Origin: JAJFFW01 sp965263375
GTDB lineage: Bacteria; Pseudomonadota; Alphaproteobacteria; Caulobacterales; Parvularculaceae
Direction: 5' to 3'
Assembly (NCBI GenBank): GCA_965263375.1
Contig: OZ253669.1
Span: 620,001-684,000 of the forward strand
DNA length: 64,000 bases
Below the pieces are notes generated by a model. The model did not search any database. It was not told the origin of the DNA and worked only from the letters and a program-made list of their open reading frames with translations. Of the stretch, positions 21,715-31,326 are shown piece by piece; positions within the stretch are counted from its first letter, which is position 1; the number at the start of each line of letters is the position of its first letter. The position numbers and the translations under genes were made by a program.

Positions 21715-23010
21715 GTGCAAGGGGCGTCCGCCGCCTATGCCCCGGAGACGGGGCTGCGGTACTTATTTATTGATTTTAATGCGTTTTTTGCCGCGGTTGA
21801 GCAGCATGACAATCCGTCCTTGCGCGGCCGTCCGGTCGTTGTTGCGCCGCTTCAATCGGAACACACGATGGCGATGCCGCGAGCTATGAGGGCGCCCCTT
21901 TGGGGTTAATCGCGGAACAAGAATTTTTGAAGCCCGTGATCTGTGTCCGGATATTGTGGTGCGTCCGGCCCGCCACGACCGCTATGCGGCGGTGCACCGC
22001 CTTTTAATGGCGGAGATTGAAAGACATCTGCCGCTCGCGAAAGTCTATTCTATTGATGAGGCGGCTTTTCATCTCAGTCGTTCTGAACAGACCGCCGCCC
22101 CGGCGATTGAAGTTGCGCGGCGGTCATGGCAGGTATTTGCGAAAATGATGGGCCGGCCTTGCGCGATTGGATAGCGCAAACGCGGTTGCTTGCAAAATTA
22201 GCTGCTGAATCAAAAAAATCGATGGCCTAACCGTGCTTGCTGACCGTCGAAAACTATCGGTCGCCATGCTTTAGCAGATATTGCGCGTTGACAAGCCATG
22301 TCCGGGCATTGCCGCGCGAGTGCCTATGCAGCGCGCCTATACAAAAGCGGCGTTTAGTAACAAAGAGCTGAATTCTTTGGGCGTTACAGCCGAAGCATGC
22401 CCGTAAGATTTGGGGATCGGTGCAAGGGGAACGGTTTTGGTACGCCCTACATGGGTTTGAGGTCGATGAGCCGGAAACCAAAAAATCCATGATCGGCCAT
22501 GGCCGTGTTCTGACGCGGGGGTATGAAAGCCCCGAAGAAGCGCGCATAGTCGCCCGCGCACTTCTTTTGAAACCCGCAAGCCGGTTGCGTTACTATAAGT
22601 TTTTTGCTCGCCGATTGACGGTAGGCGTTAAGGTTCGCGATCATGTCCGCTGGGAAGGGGCGTCGTCAAAATCTTTCTTCTCCGTGTCAAGATAGCTTTC
22701 AATTTTATTGTACGGATGCTTGATCGAGCTTCTCGTCGATGGAACTAAGCGCCGCGCTCGGAGCATCTGTTTCGAGCATACGACGGCTTGGCATTTTCAG
22801 CTTTAAGTCCATCGCCCTTGGCATGGCCGCAGGGTACACGGCGATTTTGGTGATCCGTCGGCATCAGGGCGATTTATTTGCTGAGTGACCCGACTGTTTG
22901 CAGGCTCATCCAAGAAACATTTACGGGCATCAGCCTTTGCGGGGCTTATCGATCGGTATATTAATTCAGATCCGCGATAAAAAATTTGCTCGCCTGGCCG
23001 GTGTCTCCAA
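21715..23010 (+). pseudogene. Decayed Y-family DNA polymerase gene
   Basis: Pieces of one translesion-polymerase-like protein appear in order but in different frames. From a GTG at 21715 they are YLFIDFNAFFAAVEQHDNPSLRGRP, then RGTRIFEARDLCPDIVVRPARHDRYAAVHRLL with YSIDEAAFHL, then RLLAKLAAESKK. A helix-hairpin/little-finger part (ARKIWGSVQGERFWYALHG, GHGRVLTRGYESPEEARIVARALL) follows, and weak traces (HQGDLFAE, GLIDRYINS) extend to about 23000. At least four frameshifts or stops lie between them. FIDFNAFFAAVEQ and YSIDEA are the two metal-site motifs of UmuC/DinB enzymes. The gene was once complete and is now dead. Confidence 0.85.
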
Positions 23011-23316
23011 CGGTGATGCGTGAGCCATATCCTGCTGGGGGAACGCATTCGGGAGAGGTGGCAGGGTGCTGCTGCGAGTGTCTGGACGGACATTGTGAGC
23101 CGCAGCAGCCCGCCATATTTCTCTTGCTGGGCAAGCCTCCCTTGATTTGAATTAGTCTTGGCGCAAATGGAGATCGCCTAGTTTCGAGCCGTGCTGACCG
23201 GAAGAGTGCGTTAGTTTTTATGCGTTTAGTGAAGGCGCGAAAGCACCCTTCGAGGCTGTCATTCGCTATAACCATTAATGCATGCGCCAATGGCGTATTC
23301 GCAAAGCCCACGAGCC
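23011..23316. other. Gene-free stretch after the polymerase pseudogene
   Basis: I see no credible coding frame, RNA gene or terminator in these roughly 300 bases. They may be the unreadable tail of the decayed polymerase gene plus the 3' flank of the convergent hydrolase gene. Confidence 0.5.
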
Positions 23317-24216
23317 CTAATACGCGTCTTGATCAACCTTGCCCCAATGATCAAGCAGCAGCGCGGCGAGCTTTTCCGGGTTGTCAAGCGGAATCCAGTG
23401 ACCAGTCCCTTCAAGGCGTTCAAAACGCCATGGTCCATTAATGTAGGGGGCTGTATCTGTCATTTGGTTTTCAACGAGTGCAAAATCCTTATCGCCCCAC
23501 ACACCCATCGTCGGCAGTGAAACTGGGTTTTTACGTTCGAGGGGTTCTTGTGCGTTAGACTTCCGGTTTTTTAGAAAGCTAAAAAAACGATCCGTTGACA
23601 AATTAGCGCGATACCAATTGAGGCAAGCGGTCAAACGTCCGGGGCGCGATAAATCTGAAATGACTAAATCAATGTCCTTATGACTGCTTAAAAATAACCG
23701 GAAAAAACGCCAATTGGCGAAACGATAAAGCCCCTCGCAAAAGCCAGTCATATTATGAAGAAGGATATAGGCGCCGCGTAATTTTTGCATAAATCCGGCG
23801 TTCATATAAGCATCGGGGTGCCCCACGGAAATGGCGGAAAGGCTTTTGAATTGTTCGCTCATATGGGCGGCGAAAAACCACGCCGCCATTGCCCCAAAAT
23901 CATGGCCGACAAGATGGGCTTTTTCTATATTCAATTTACTGAGTATTTCTGTGACATCGCTAGCGATGTCCGTTGGAATTTTGTAAGCGCTCGGCTTTTC
24001 CGGCGCGTCCGTTTGACCATATCCTCGCAGGTCGGGGATGATAATGCGATACCCCCCTGCGGTTAGGGTTGGCGCTACATGTCGCCAAAGCGCACTGGAA
24101 TCTGGCCAACCGTGCAGAAGAATGGCGGCTGGCGCCTTTTCGTCCCCCCAATCTTGAACATAATGGGTGAGGCTGTTCGCCTCGATCCTATGTTCGCGAT
24201 AGGGAGGATTAGTCAT
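23317..24216 (-). CDS. Alpha/beta hydrolase, epoxide-hydrolase-like
   Basis: A 299-residue alpha/beta hydrolase. The oxyanion motif is LLHGWPDSS. The nucleophile elbow is VGHDFGAMAAW, an Asp nucleophile as in epoxide hydrolases and haloalkane dehalogenases. The acid lies in WGDKDFAL and the catalytic His in GTGHWIPLD. The Asp elbow argues against a serine esterase. It would open epoxides or dehalogenate small substrates through an alkyl-enzyme ester; which one is not decided by sequence. It is downstream of the MoxR gene on the same strand, about 50 bases away. Confidence 0.8.
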   Translation of the reverse strand: MTNPPYREHRIEANSLTHYVQDWGDEKAPAAILLHGWPDSSALWRHVAPTLTAGGYRIIIPDLRGYGQTDAPEKPSAYKIPTDIASDVTEILSKLNIEKAHLVGHDFGAMAAWFFAAHMSEQFKSLSAISVGHPDAYMNAGFMQKLRGAYILLHNMTGFCEGLYRFANWRFFRLFLSSHKDIDLVISDLSRPGRLTACLNWYRANLSTDRFFSFLKNRKSNAQEPLERKNPVSLPTMGVWGDKDFALVENQMTDTAPYINGPWRFERLEGTGHWIPLDNPEKLAALLLDHWGKVDQDAY

Positions 24217-24242
24217 CGAAAACGGCCGTGTTTGACTTGTTA

Positions 24243-24290
24243 TTACCGATCTTCGCGTCGCGCCATTTACCGATCTTCGCGTCGCGCCAT
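24243..24290 (-). repeat. Perfect 24-bp tandem duplication spanning the moxR stop codon
   Basis: Two adjacent identical 24-base units encode the last seven codons plus the TAA of the MoxR gene (MARREDR-stop). Only the upstream unit is translated; the second is a silent copy after the stop. Confidence 0.95.
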
Positions 24291-25115
24291 AAAGGCGAGC
24301 CGTTCAAACAGGTGCACATCTTGTTCGTTCTTTAACAGCGCGCCGTGCAATGGCGGGATCGCTTTGCGTGGGTCTTGCTGGCGCAAGGTTTCAAGGTCGA
24401 TGTCTTCTGCAAGAAGAAGCTTCAGCCAATCAAGCAATTCTGACGTGGATGGTTTTTTCTTCAAACCTGGGGTGTCCCGAAGGTCATAGAATGTCTTAAG
24501 GGCGTCGGCGATCAAGCGTTGTTTGACGCCAGGAAAGTGGACTTCGATGATTTGCGACATCGTGTCAGCATCAGGGAAATTAATGAAGTGGAAGAAGCAA
24601 CGGCGCAAAAAGGCGTCCGGCAATTCTTTTTCATTGTTGGATGTGATGATGACGATTGGGCGTTGTTTGGCCTTGATGGTTTCGCCTGTCTCGTAGACGA
24701 AAAACTCCATGCGATCGAGTTCTTGAAGAAGATCATTAGGGAACTCGATATCAGCCTTGTCGATTTCATCGATCAGCAATACGGGACGCTCGTCAGCTGT
24801 AAACGCCTCCCACAATTTACCGCGCTTGATATAATTTTTAACGTCCTTGGCGCGTTCTTCTCCAAGCTGACCATCACGCAGACGCGCGACCGCATCATAT
24901 TCATAAAGACCCTGTTGAGCTTTTGTGGTTGATTTGACGTGCCATTCCAACAACGGAGCGCCAAGCGCCTTGGCAATCTCGATTGCAAGAACGGTTTTGC
25001 CGGTGCCTGGCTCCCCCTTCACAAGTAAGGGGCGCTCAAGGGTGACCGCAGCATTAACAGCGACTTTTAAGTCGTCTGTGGCCACATAATCTTTTGTGCC
25101 GACAAATTTCGTCAT
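24267..25115 (-). CDS. MoxR-family AAA+ ATPase
   Basis: A 282-residue MoxR ATPase with Walker A GEPGTGKTVLA, Walker B VLLIDEIDKAD, sensor 1 around IVITSNNEKELPDAFLRRC and a helical lid. MoxR proteins act as chaperones that insert metal centres or mature complexes, normally with a VWA-domain partner encoded next door. No VWA gene is adjacent here; the flanking genes are a hydrolase and a kelch protein. The start at 25115 (MTKFVGTKDYVATDD) fits the family's usual N-terminus. Confidence 0.9.
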   Translation of the reverse strand: MTKFVGTKDYVATDDLKVAVNAAVTLERPLLVKGEPGTGKTVLAIEIAKALGAPLLEWHVKSTTKAQQGLYEYDAVARLRDGQLGEERAKDVKNYIKRGKLWEAFTADERPVLLIDEIDKADIEFPNDLLQELDRMEFFVYETGETIKAKQRPIVIITSNNEKELPDAFLRRCFFHFINFPDADTMSQIIEVHFPGVKQRLIADALKTFYDLRDTPGLKKKPSTSELLDWLKLLLAEDIDLETLRQQDPRKAIPPLHGALLKNEQDVHLFERLAFMARREDR

Positions 25116-25312
25116 TTTACAACCGTCCTTTTATTCGCATCAGGGGGGCTATAGGCCCAATGGCGAGGTTATTTCGCCGCCGAATGCTTTCACCTTTGCT
25201 TTGCGTCAACTTGATCTAGACGTTTTTCGCATTGAGATCGGCAAATTAAGCAGATGACGCAGGTGCAGCAAGAGCTTGCTGCAGTTTAAGCGCCGATTTT
25301 AGGAAGCTGGGT

Positions 25313-26449
25313 TTAAATGGAGAAGCGGCTTAGCGCATCGCTGGTTGCTTCACCGCCGGGTTTGGCCGCGCCGCCAGCAACATAGATGCCGTCAAAAAGC
25401 GTGACGGCGCCAAGCCCATGACGAGGCCTTGGCATAGCCGCGACAGCACGCCAACGATCTTCCTTGGGATCATATTCCCATACTTGCGAGTAAACACCGC
25501 CAGATGCCCCTTGCCGCCATTCGCCGCCAAAAACATAGATATGTCCGCGCCATACAGCGGCGGCGAGACCGCCGCGACCAATAGGCGCCGCAGAATTTGA
25601 TGAGTGCGGCAAAGGGGCGGCGCTTTGCCAGCGGTCGGCCAGCGGGTCATATACATGGACATCGGCGAGGTTGCCTTTAGTTACTGTGCGCCCGCCGATG
25701 ACGTAAAGGGCGTCTTGAAAAACCGCGCCAGCGGCTGAATTTAACGGTTTGGGGATTGGCCGACGCTCAATCCACCGATCTGCACTGGCGACATAGACCC
25801 AATGTTTATCGGTATCGATGTGATCATTCCAGCGCGTGTTGGCGCTGCCGCCGGGGCTGCGTCCGCTTACGACATGGATGCGTCCGCGTATGGATGCTGC
25901 GACTGTTTCGGCTTGCGGCAGGGGTAGGCGTGCAATATCCCGCCATTTCCCCTTATAGATGTTATCCAACACATAACAACGCGAGCGCATGCGCCAGCCG
26001 CCTTCTTTGTCGCGCAAAAACCCGCCAATGGAAAAAAGGCGGCCATTATTGGAAACCAGTGCGACATGGTGGGCCGGTTTGGGCAAGGAAGGGCCATAGG
26101 ACCATTCATTTTTCGCCGCGTCGTAGATGGTGACTTTATCAGAAACGTTGAATTTGAATTTTGGTTCAGGGGTGAGACCACCAGCATTGACCAAAAGGCT
26201 TTTAAAGATTGGTTTTACGGACCCTTTGGTCTTTAGCAATAAACGGTGCTCAACCGGGTAAATTTCTTGTATTGGAAAAGGCATATTCGCCATCGGCGCC
26301 CAAGACCCTAATGGTAAGGACGCTCCCGTTTCCCCTGGGCCATGGGGGTGGGCGAGGGTTCTTCCACCTGCAAACCCGCCAGTTAAAGCCGCAGCCCCAA
26401 GCGTCAGGACGCGCCGCCTTGTTAATGCGCCAAAAAGATTGTTCGTCAT
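25313..26449 (-). CDS. Exported kelch-repeat beta-propeller protein with Tat signal
   Basis: A 378-residue protein that begins with a twin-arginine-type signal (TRRRVLTLGAAALTGGFAGG). About five to six kelch units follow, each with the Gly-Gly and spaced Tyr/Trp pattern (FSIGGFLRDKEGGW, YVIGGRTVTKG, YVFGGEWRQG, YVAGGAAKPGG). It should fold as a periplasmic or surface beta-propeller. Tat export suggests folding before export. Bacterial kelch proteins of this kind are often sialate mutarotase-like or of unknown function; the substrate cannot be named here. It appears monocistronic. Confidence 0.85.
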   Translation of the reverse strand: MTNNLFGALTRRRVLTLGAAALTGGFAGGRTLAHPHGPGETGASLPLGSWAPMANMPFPIQEIYPVEHRLLLKTKGSVKPIFKSLLVNAGGLTPEPKFKFNVSDKVTIYDAAKNEWSYGPSLPKPAHHVALVSNNGRLFSIGGFLRDKEGGWRMRSRCYVLDNIYKGKWRDIARLPLPQAETVAASIRGRIHVVSGRSPGGSANTRWNDHIDTDKHWVYVASADRWIERRPIPKPLNSAAGAVFQDALYVIGGRTVTKGNLADVHVYDPLADRWQSAAPLPHSSNSAAPIGRGGLAAAVWRGHIYVFGGEWRQGASGGVYSQVWEYDPKEDRWRAVAAMPRPRHGLGAVTLFDGIYVAGGAAKPGGEATSDALSRFSI

Positions 26450-26709
26450 GATGAACGCCCCACTATTTTTTCCCCGCCGCCTGAATTTATCGTATTGTTG
26501 TGTCGCCTATCTGACTTTTATAGAATTCTACCCCATAAAAAGGGCGGAATAAACAAAAGCTAAAGTTTTGGCCGGGTGAAAACGCTCGCCGAATCACGCT
26601 TTTTGGGCGATTATGGCGATCTTGCTTGCGGTGCGCATACGCGCAATGCTAACAATCCGCTTTTGATTTCCCTGGTCTTCTAATGACATTGGTCTCTTAA
26701 AGGAATTCC

Positions 26710-29463
26710 GTGACAGCTAACGATGATAATAACGGCGCCGACAACAACGGCGACGGCACAGACGACAATAACGCCCATCCAGATAATGTAAGCGCGATCG
26801 CCATCGAAGATGAGATGCGCCGCTCCTATCTAGATTACGCGATGAGCGTGATCGTCAGCCGCGCGATTCCAGACGCGCGGGACGGGTTAAAGCCCGTGCA
26901 CCGGCGGATTTTGTGGTCGATGCATGAGAACGGATATGCCTGGAATAAAACCTACCGCAAATCTGCGCGTGTTGTTGGTGATGTGATCGGTAAATATCAC
27001 CCCCATGGTGATCAGGCCGTTTACGATTCCCTTGTGCGTATGGCGCAAGACTTTTCTATGCGTTTGCCTTTGCTGGATGGGCAGGGCAATTTTGGCTCCA
27101 TCGATGGCGACCCGCCAGCGGCGATGCGATATACCGAAGTGCGCATGGACAAGCCCGCCCATGCGCTTTTGGAAGACATCGAAAAGGATACGGTTGATTT
27201 TCAGCCAAACTATGATGGTCAGGAGCACGAACCTGATGTCTTGCCGGCCCGTTTTCCAAACCTTCTCGTTAATGGCGCTGGCGGTATCGCCGTTGGCATG
27301 GCGACAAATATCCCGCCGCATAATTTGAGCGAGATTATCGACGCGGCCTGCGCCATGGTCGACAATTCGGATATTTCCGACCAAGAGCTGCTTGATATTG
27401 TTCCGGGACCAGATTTTCCAACAGGCGGTATTATTTTAGGCCGGGCTGGCGCTAAATCAGCACTGTTAACGGGGCGAGGCTCTGTTGTTATGCGTGGGCG
27501 CGCCACCATTGAAGAGGTGCGCAAGGACCGTTACGCGATCATCGTCACTGAGGTTCCTTATCAGGTTAACAAAGCCCATATGGTAGAACGGATCGCTGGG
27601 CTTGTCCGTGAAAAGAAGATCGAAGGCATCGCTGATATTCGCGATGAGTCAAACCGTGAAGGCATTCGCGTGGTTGTTGAGTTGCGCCGGGATGCGGCGG
27701 CTGATGTGGTGTTGAATCAGCTCTATCGTCATTCACAACTGCAAACGAGTTTTGGCGTGAACATGTTGGCGCTAAACCAAGGCAGGCCGCAGCAAATGGC
27801 GCTGCGTGATGTGTTGCGCGCCTTTATCAATTTCCGCAATGAGGTGGTTACCAGGCGCACGAAGCACGAACTCGCCAAGGCGCGTGATCGCGCCCATATT
27901 TTGGTGGGCTTGGCGATCGCCGTCGCCAATATCGACGAAGTTGTTGCGCTTATTCGCGCCGCGCCCGACCCAGCAACGGCCCGCACCCAATTGATGGAAC
28001 GCGCCTGGCCAGCCAAAGACTTAGCGCCACTCGTCGCGCTTGTGGCTGATCCCCGTCATATGATGATTGATGGGGAAACGCTAAAACTCTCCGAAGAGCA
28101 AGCGCGCGCTATCCTAGATCTAAGGTTGCAGCGTCTTACCGCTCTTGGCCGGGATGAAATTGGCGACGAGTTAAAAGGCCTTGCGGAGAAGATTGCGGAT
28201 TATCTAGACATTTTGCGCAACAAAGAGCGTATTATGTCGATCATCAAAGAAGAAATGATCGCTGTAAAAGAGGAATTTGCGACCCCTAGACGTACGGAAA
28301 TTATTGATGCGGAAGGTGAAGTTGAAGACGAAGACTTAATCGCGAAAGCAGAAATGGTCGTCACTGTCACCCATTCTGGATATGTGAAGCGTACGCCGCT
28401 ATCGACGTATCGCGCGCAAAAACGCGGCGGCAAAGGACGCGCTGGCATGCGGCCGAAAGACGAAGATTTCGTCTCGCAGCTTTTTGTCGGCGACACCCAC
28501 ACGCCATTGTTATTCTTTACCTCCACCGGCATGGCGTACAAAATGAAGCTTTGGCGCTTGCCGGAAGGCACGCCGCAATCGCGCGGCAAAGCGTTTGTGA
28601 ATCTGTTGCCGCTTGAAAACGGCGAACGTGTAACAAATATTCTTCCGCTTCCGGAAGATGAAAAAGCCTGGGATAGCCACCAGCTAATTTTTGCAACACG
28701 GTCCGGTAATGTTCGGCGCAACAAGCTTTCTGACTTCGAACGCGTAAACCGCAATGGTAAAATCGCAATGAAGCTTGATGAAGGCGATGCGATCGTCGGG
28801 GTGCAAATTTGTCGTCCGGAAGAAAATGTATTGCTGACTACAGCTTCGGGCATGTGCATTCGCTTTAAGGTGGATGATGTGCGTGTCTTTACTGGCCGCA
28901 CCTCAACTGGCGTGCGCGGCATCAAGCTCAGCGATGGTGATGAAGTGATCTCCATGGCGGTCCTTCACGGAATTGATGCGTCGCCCGCAGAAGCGCGCGC
29001 TTACCTTAAGCATGCGGCCGCTATGCGGCGCGCCGCTGGCGAAGATGGCGAGGTTGAGATTGAGGAAGATGCAGGCGAAGACGCAATTCTTTCTCAAGAA
29101 CGTCTCGCTGCGCTTGGCGCGGCGGAACAGTTTGTATTGACCGTGACGGAAAATGGATATGGTAAGCGATCTTCGTCATTTGAGTACCGGGTTTCTGGAC
29201 GCGGCGGTAAAGGCATTTTTGCGATTGTCGTCAATGATCGTAACGGGCCTGTGCGCGCGTCCTTCCCGGTTGAGGACACCGACCAGATTATGCTCGTTAC
29301 CGATGGGGGCCAGCTGATCCGCACCCCCGTTGATGATATTCGTGTCGCTGGGCGGAATACCCAAGGCGTTACGATTTTCAGAACACGCGAAGGAGAGAAG
29401 GTCGTTTCTGTTGGCCGCGTAGAAGACTTTGGTGATGAAGAGGGAGAGGATCCACAGGAATAG
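26710..29463 (+). CDS. gyrA: DNA gyrase subunit A
   Basis: GyrA breaks and rejoins DNA during negative supercoiling with GyrB. The 917-residue product has the winged-helix/tower core, with the active-site Tyr in AAMRYTEVRM. The quinolone-resistance region reads GKYHPHGDQAVYDSLVRM, and a C-terminal beta-pinwheel of six GyrA boxes includes the motif QKRGGKGRAG. A Glu/Ala-rich insertion lies in the C-terminal domain (about residues 760-800), as in other alphaproteobacteria. The start is GTG at 26710, with AAGGA about 8 bases upstream. The N-terminus carries about 30 extra Asp/Asn-rich residues. Note Gln where E. coli has Ser83. Confidence 0.98.
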   Translation: MTANDDNNGADNNGDGTDDNNAHPDNVSAIAIEDEMRRSYLDYAMSVIVSRAIPDARDGLKPVHRRILWSMHENGYAWNKTYRKSARVVGDVIGKYHPHGDQAVYDSLVRMAQDFSMRLPLLDGQGNFGSIDGDPPAAMRYTEVRMDKPAHALLEDIEKDTVDFQPNYDGQEHEPDVLPARFPNLLVNGAGGIAVGMATNIPPHNLSEIIDAACAMVDNSDISDQELLDIVPGPDFPTGGIILGRAGAKSALLTGRGSVVMRGRATIEEVRKDRYAIIVTEVPYQVNKAHMVERIAGLVREKKIEGIADIRDESNREGIRVVVELRRDAAADVVLNQLYRHSQLQTSFGVNMLALNQGRPQQMALRDVLRAFINFRNEVVTRRTKHELAKARDRAHILVGLAIAVANIDEVVALIRAAPDPATARTQLMERAWPAKDLAPLVALVADPRHMMIDGETLKLSEEQARAILDLRLQRLTALGRDEIGDELKGLAEKIADYLDILRNKERIMSIIKEEMIAVKEEFATPRRTEIIDAEGEVEDEDLIAKAEMVVTVTHSGYVKRTPLSTYRAQKRGGKGRAGMRPKDEDFVSQLFVGDTHTPLLFFTSTGMAYKMKLWRLPEGTPQSRGKAFVNLLPLENGERVTNILPLPEDEKAWDSHQLIFATRSGNVRRNKLSDFERVNRNGKIAMKLDEGDAIVGVQICRPEENVLLTTASGMCIRFKVDDVRVFTGRTSTGVRGIKLSDGDEVISMAVLHGIDASPAEARAYLKHAAAMRRAAGEDGEVEIEEDAGEDAILSQERLAALGAAEQFVLTVTENGYGKRSSSFEYRVSGRGGKGIFAIVVNDRNGPVRASFPVEDTDQIMLVTDGGQLIRTPVDDIRVAGRNTQGVTIFRTREGEKVVSVGRVEDFGDEEGEDPQE

Positions 29464-29692
29464 GCCTAATGGTCTAGTTCTACCCCCCCCTTTCATCGCT
29501 ATCTTGATAGTTGGTTCTTTTGGTGCAGTTCGCATGCTTCAAGGTGCGATTTTATGCTAAAATACCCGTGCAAAGTCATTTTTGCAGAGCGATGAACGAA
29601 TTTTCAAACATGATGCTTGCGCGCCCTAGATGGACAGAACGCGTTCAGGCAGATAAGGCGTTGAAAAACTCTGATACAAGGGAGCAATCAGT

Positions 29693-30196
29693 ATGGCCCG
29701 ACGCATAGGCCTTTATCCCGGCACATTTGATCCCGTCACCATGGGACATCTCGATATTATTGGACGCGCTGTCAAGCTGGTTGATAAGCTTATAATTGGC
29801 GTCGCCATCAATCGCGATAAAGGACCGTTATTCACCCTTGAAGAACGCACGGCAATGCTGGCCAAAGAGATGGAAAGGCTAAGCCGTGAATCGGACACTG
29901 AGATAGAAGTCATTCCGTTTGAAAAACTGTTGATGGATTTTGCTGTTGAAAACAACGTCAATTTCCTGATCCGCGGGCTCAGGGCTGTTTCTGATTTTGA
30001 GTATGAGTTCCAAATGGTGGGGATGAACCAGGCGCTGAATGATGAAGTCGAAACAGTTTTTTTAATGGCTGATGCGCGTTATCAATCCATTGCTTCGCGC
30101 CTTGTGAAGGAGATTGCCCGTCTAGGGGGCGATATTAGCTCCTTTGTGCCGTCCCATGTCGCCGACCTGTTGAGGGAAAAATACGCTGGGGCTTAA
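29693..30196 (+). CDS. coaD: Phosphopantetheine adenylyltransferase
   Basis: CoaD makes dephospho-CoA from 4'-phosphopantetheine and ATP, the penultimate step of CoA synthesis. The 167-residue length is normal. The nucleotidyltransferase motif GTFDPVTMGHLDII carries the HxGH-type signature (here MGH). The substrate loop RGLRAVSDFEYEFQMVGMN and the SSRLVKEIA-like segment (ASRLVKEIARLGGDIS) match the family. The ATG has a GGGAG ribosome site about 8 bases upstream. It follows gyrA and precedes the cyclophilin pair, a common alphaproteobacterial order. Confidence 0.97.
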   Translation: MARRIGLYPGTFDPVTMGHLDIIGRAVKLVDKLIIGVAINRDKGPLFTLEERTAMLAKEMERLSRESDTEIEVIPFEKLLMDFAVENNVNFLIRGLRAVSDFEYEFQMVGMNQALNDEVETVFLMADARYQSIASRLVKEIARLGGDISSFVPSHVADLLREKYAGA

Positions 30197-30378
30197 TGGA
30201 AACCTAGCTTTGACACATTTTAGTCCCGCTTTTGGGGCAAAGCTTGGAAAATATGGTCAATGGCGCTTTCTTACAGCGCCGATATCGGCTTTAAGAACTG
30301 AGCCAGTTCGAAAGAAGCTTGGTCTCTAACGTGGCTGAGATTTGTTTAAACAAGGGCCATATTTTTTTGGGAGTGCTT

Positions 30379-31326
30379 ATGAGTGTTTTTAGTGCCCGCC
30401 GCCGAATTTATTCGAAACGACGCTATTTATCTAAATGGATGGCGAAGGTTTTCGCGGCCTTTGGCGTTGTGGCGCTTAGCACCGTGTCAGCGATCGCAGA
30501 TGACAAACAAGCGCCCCCTAAGCCCATTGATATTCTAAAGGCTGCGCAAGCAAGTGACTGGCGCCCCGTTGATCCAGAGAATATGTTGCTGATGGACCTT
30601 CCCTCTGGTGAGGTCGTTATAGAGCTGCGTTCAGATTTTGCGCCAAAGCATGTCGCGCAAATCAAGGCTCTAACCCGCGAAGGGTTTTATAATGGTCTCC
30701 TTTTTCACCGTGTGATTGAGGGCTTTGTGGCGCAAGGCGGCGACCCGAAAGGTGATGGCACCGGCGGATCTAGCCGGCCAAACGTCGAGCCTGAATTTGT
30801 TCGTGACACTGCCGCCGTTGAGAAGTTCACGCAGATTGGACGGGATCGTATTGCCGCCCGCGTTGGTTTTATCGATGGCATGCCCGTTGCGGCGGAACCT
30901 GAAAGCCTGCGGTCATTTCAAAAAAGTCGGTCGGTGCAAATTTGGGGCGCCCATTGTCCAAGTGTAATGTCGATGGCGCGTTCAGCTGCGCCGAACAGCG
31001 CAAACAGCCAGTTCTTTTTGATGATTGGAGATGCGAGATTAAGCCTAGATCGACGTTATAGTGTGTGGGGATGGATTGTTGATGGCTTCCGCGCTACCCG
31101 CCGTATTAACCGCGGCGAGCCGCCCAATCGTCCGACACCAATTGTTCGTATGCGTATTGGCGCTGACGTGCCAAAAGCGGAACGCCCCTCAATTGAGGTT
31201 TTAAAAACGTCTAGTCAAACCTTCGCCGATTATATCGATGCTTCCGGCTTTGTGAAAAACGGCTTAGTTCGCAACCTATGTGCAATAAAAACGCCTGTGC
31301 GCGTCAATGGAAAGATAAAAACATGA
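30379..31326 (+). CDS. Exported cyclophilin-type peptidyl-prolyl isomerase with an insertion
   Basis: A 315-residue protein with a basic N-terminus followed by a membrane or signal segment (KVFAAFGVVALSTVSAIA). The cyclophilin domain starts at LLMDLPSGEVVIEL, with the core motif FHRVIEGFVAQGGDPKGDGTGG. A long insertion (about 60 residues around IDGMPVAAEPESLRSFQ) interrupts the domain before SMARSAAPNSANSQFFLM. It should catalyse proline isomerisation in the periplasm. GGGAG lies about 6 bases before the ATG at 30379, which decides the start. Its stop overlaps the next cyclophilin start by four bases. Confidence 0.85.
   Translation: MSVFSARRRIYSKRRYLSKWMAKVFAAFGVVALSTVSAIADDKQAPPKPIDILKAAQASDWRPVDPENMLLMDLPSGEVVIELRSDFAPKHVAQIKALTREGFYNGLLFHRVIEGFVAQGGDPKGDGTGGSSRPNVEPEFVRDTAAVEKFTQIGRDRIAARVGFIDGMPVAAEPESLRSFQKSRSVQIWGAHCPSVMSMARSAAPNSANSQFFLMIGDARLSLDRRYSVWGWIVDGFRATRRINRGEPPNRPTPIVRMRIGADVPKAERPSIEVLKTSSQTFADYIDASGFVKNGLVRNLCAIKTPVRVNGKIKT

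Noticed and set aside
24243..24290. Tandem repeat considered as a CRISPR or minisatellite
   Set aside because: Only two directly adjacent units without spacers and partly coding, so it is a simple duplication.
28200..28955. Antisense frame within gyrA
   Set aside because: Ser/Arg/Pro-biased composition, as expected for the reverse of a GC-rich gene.
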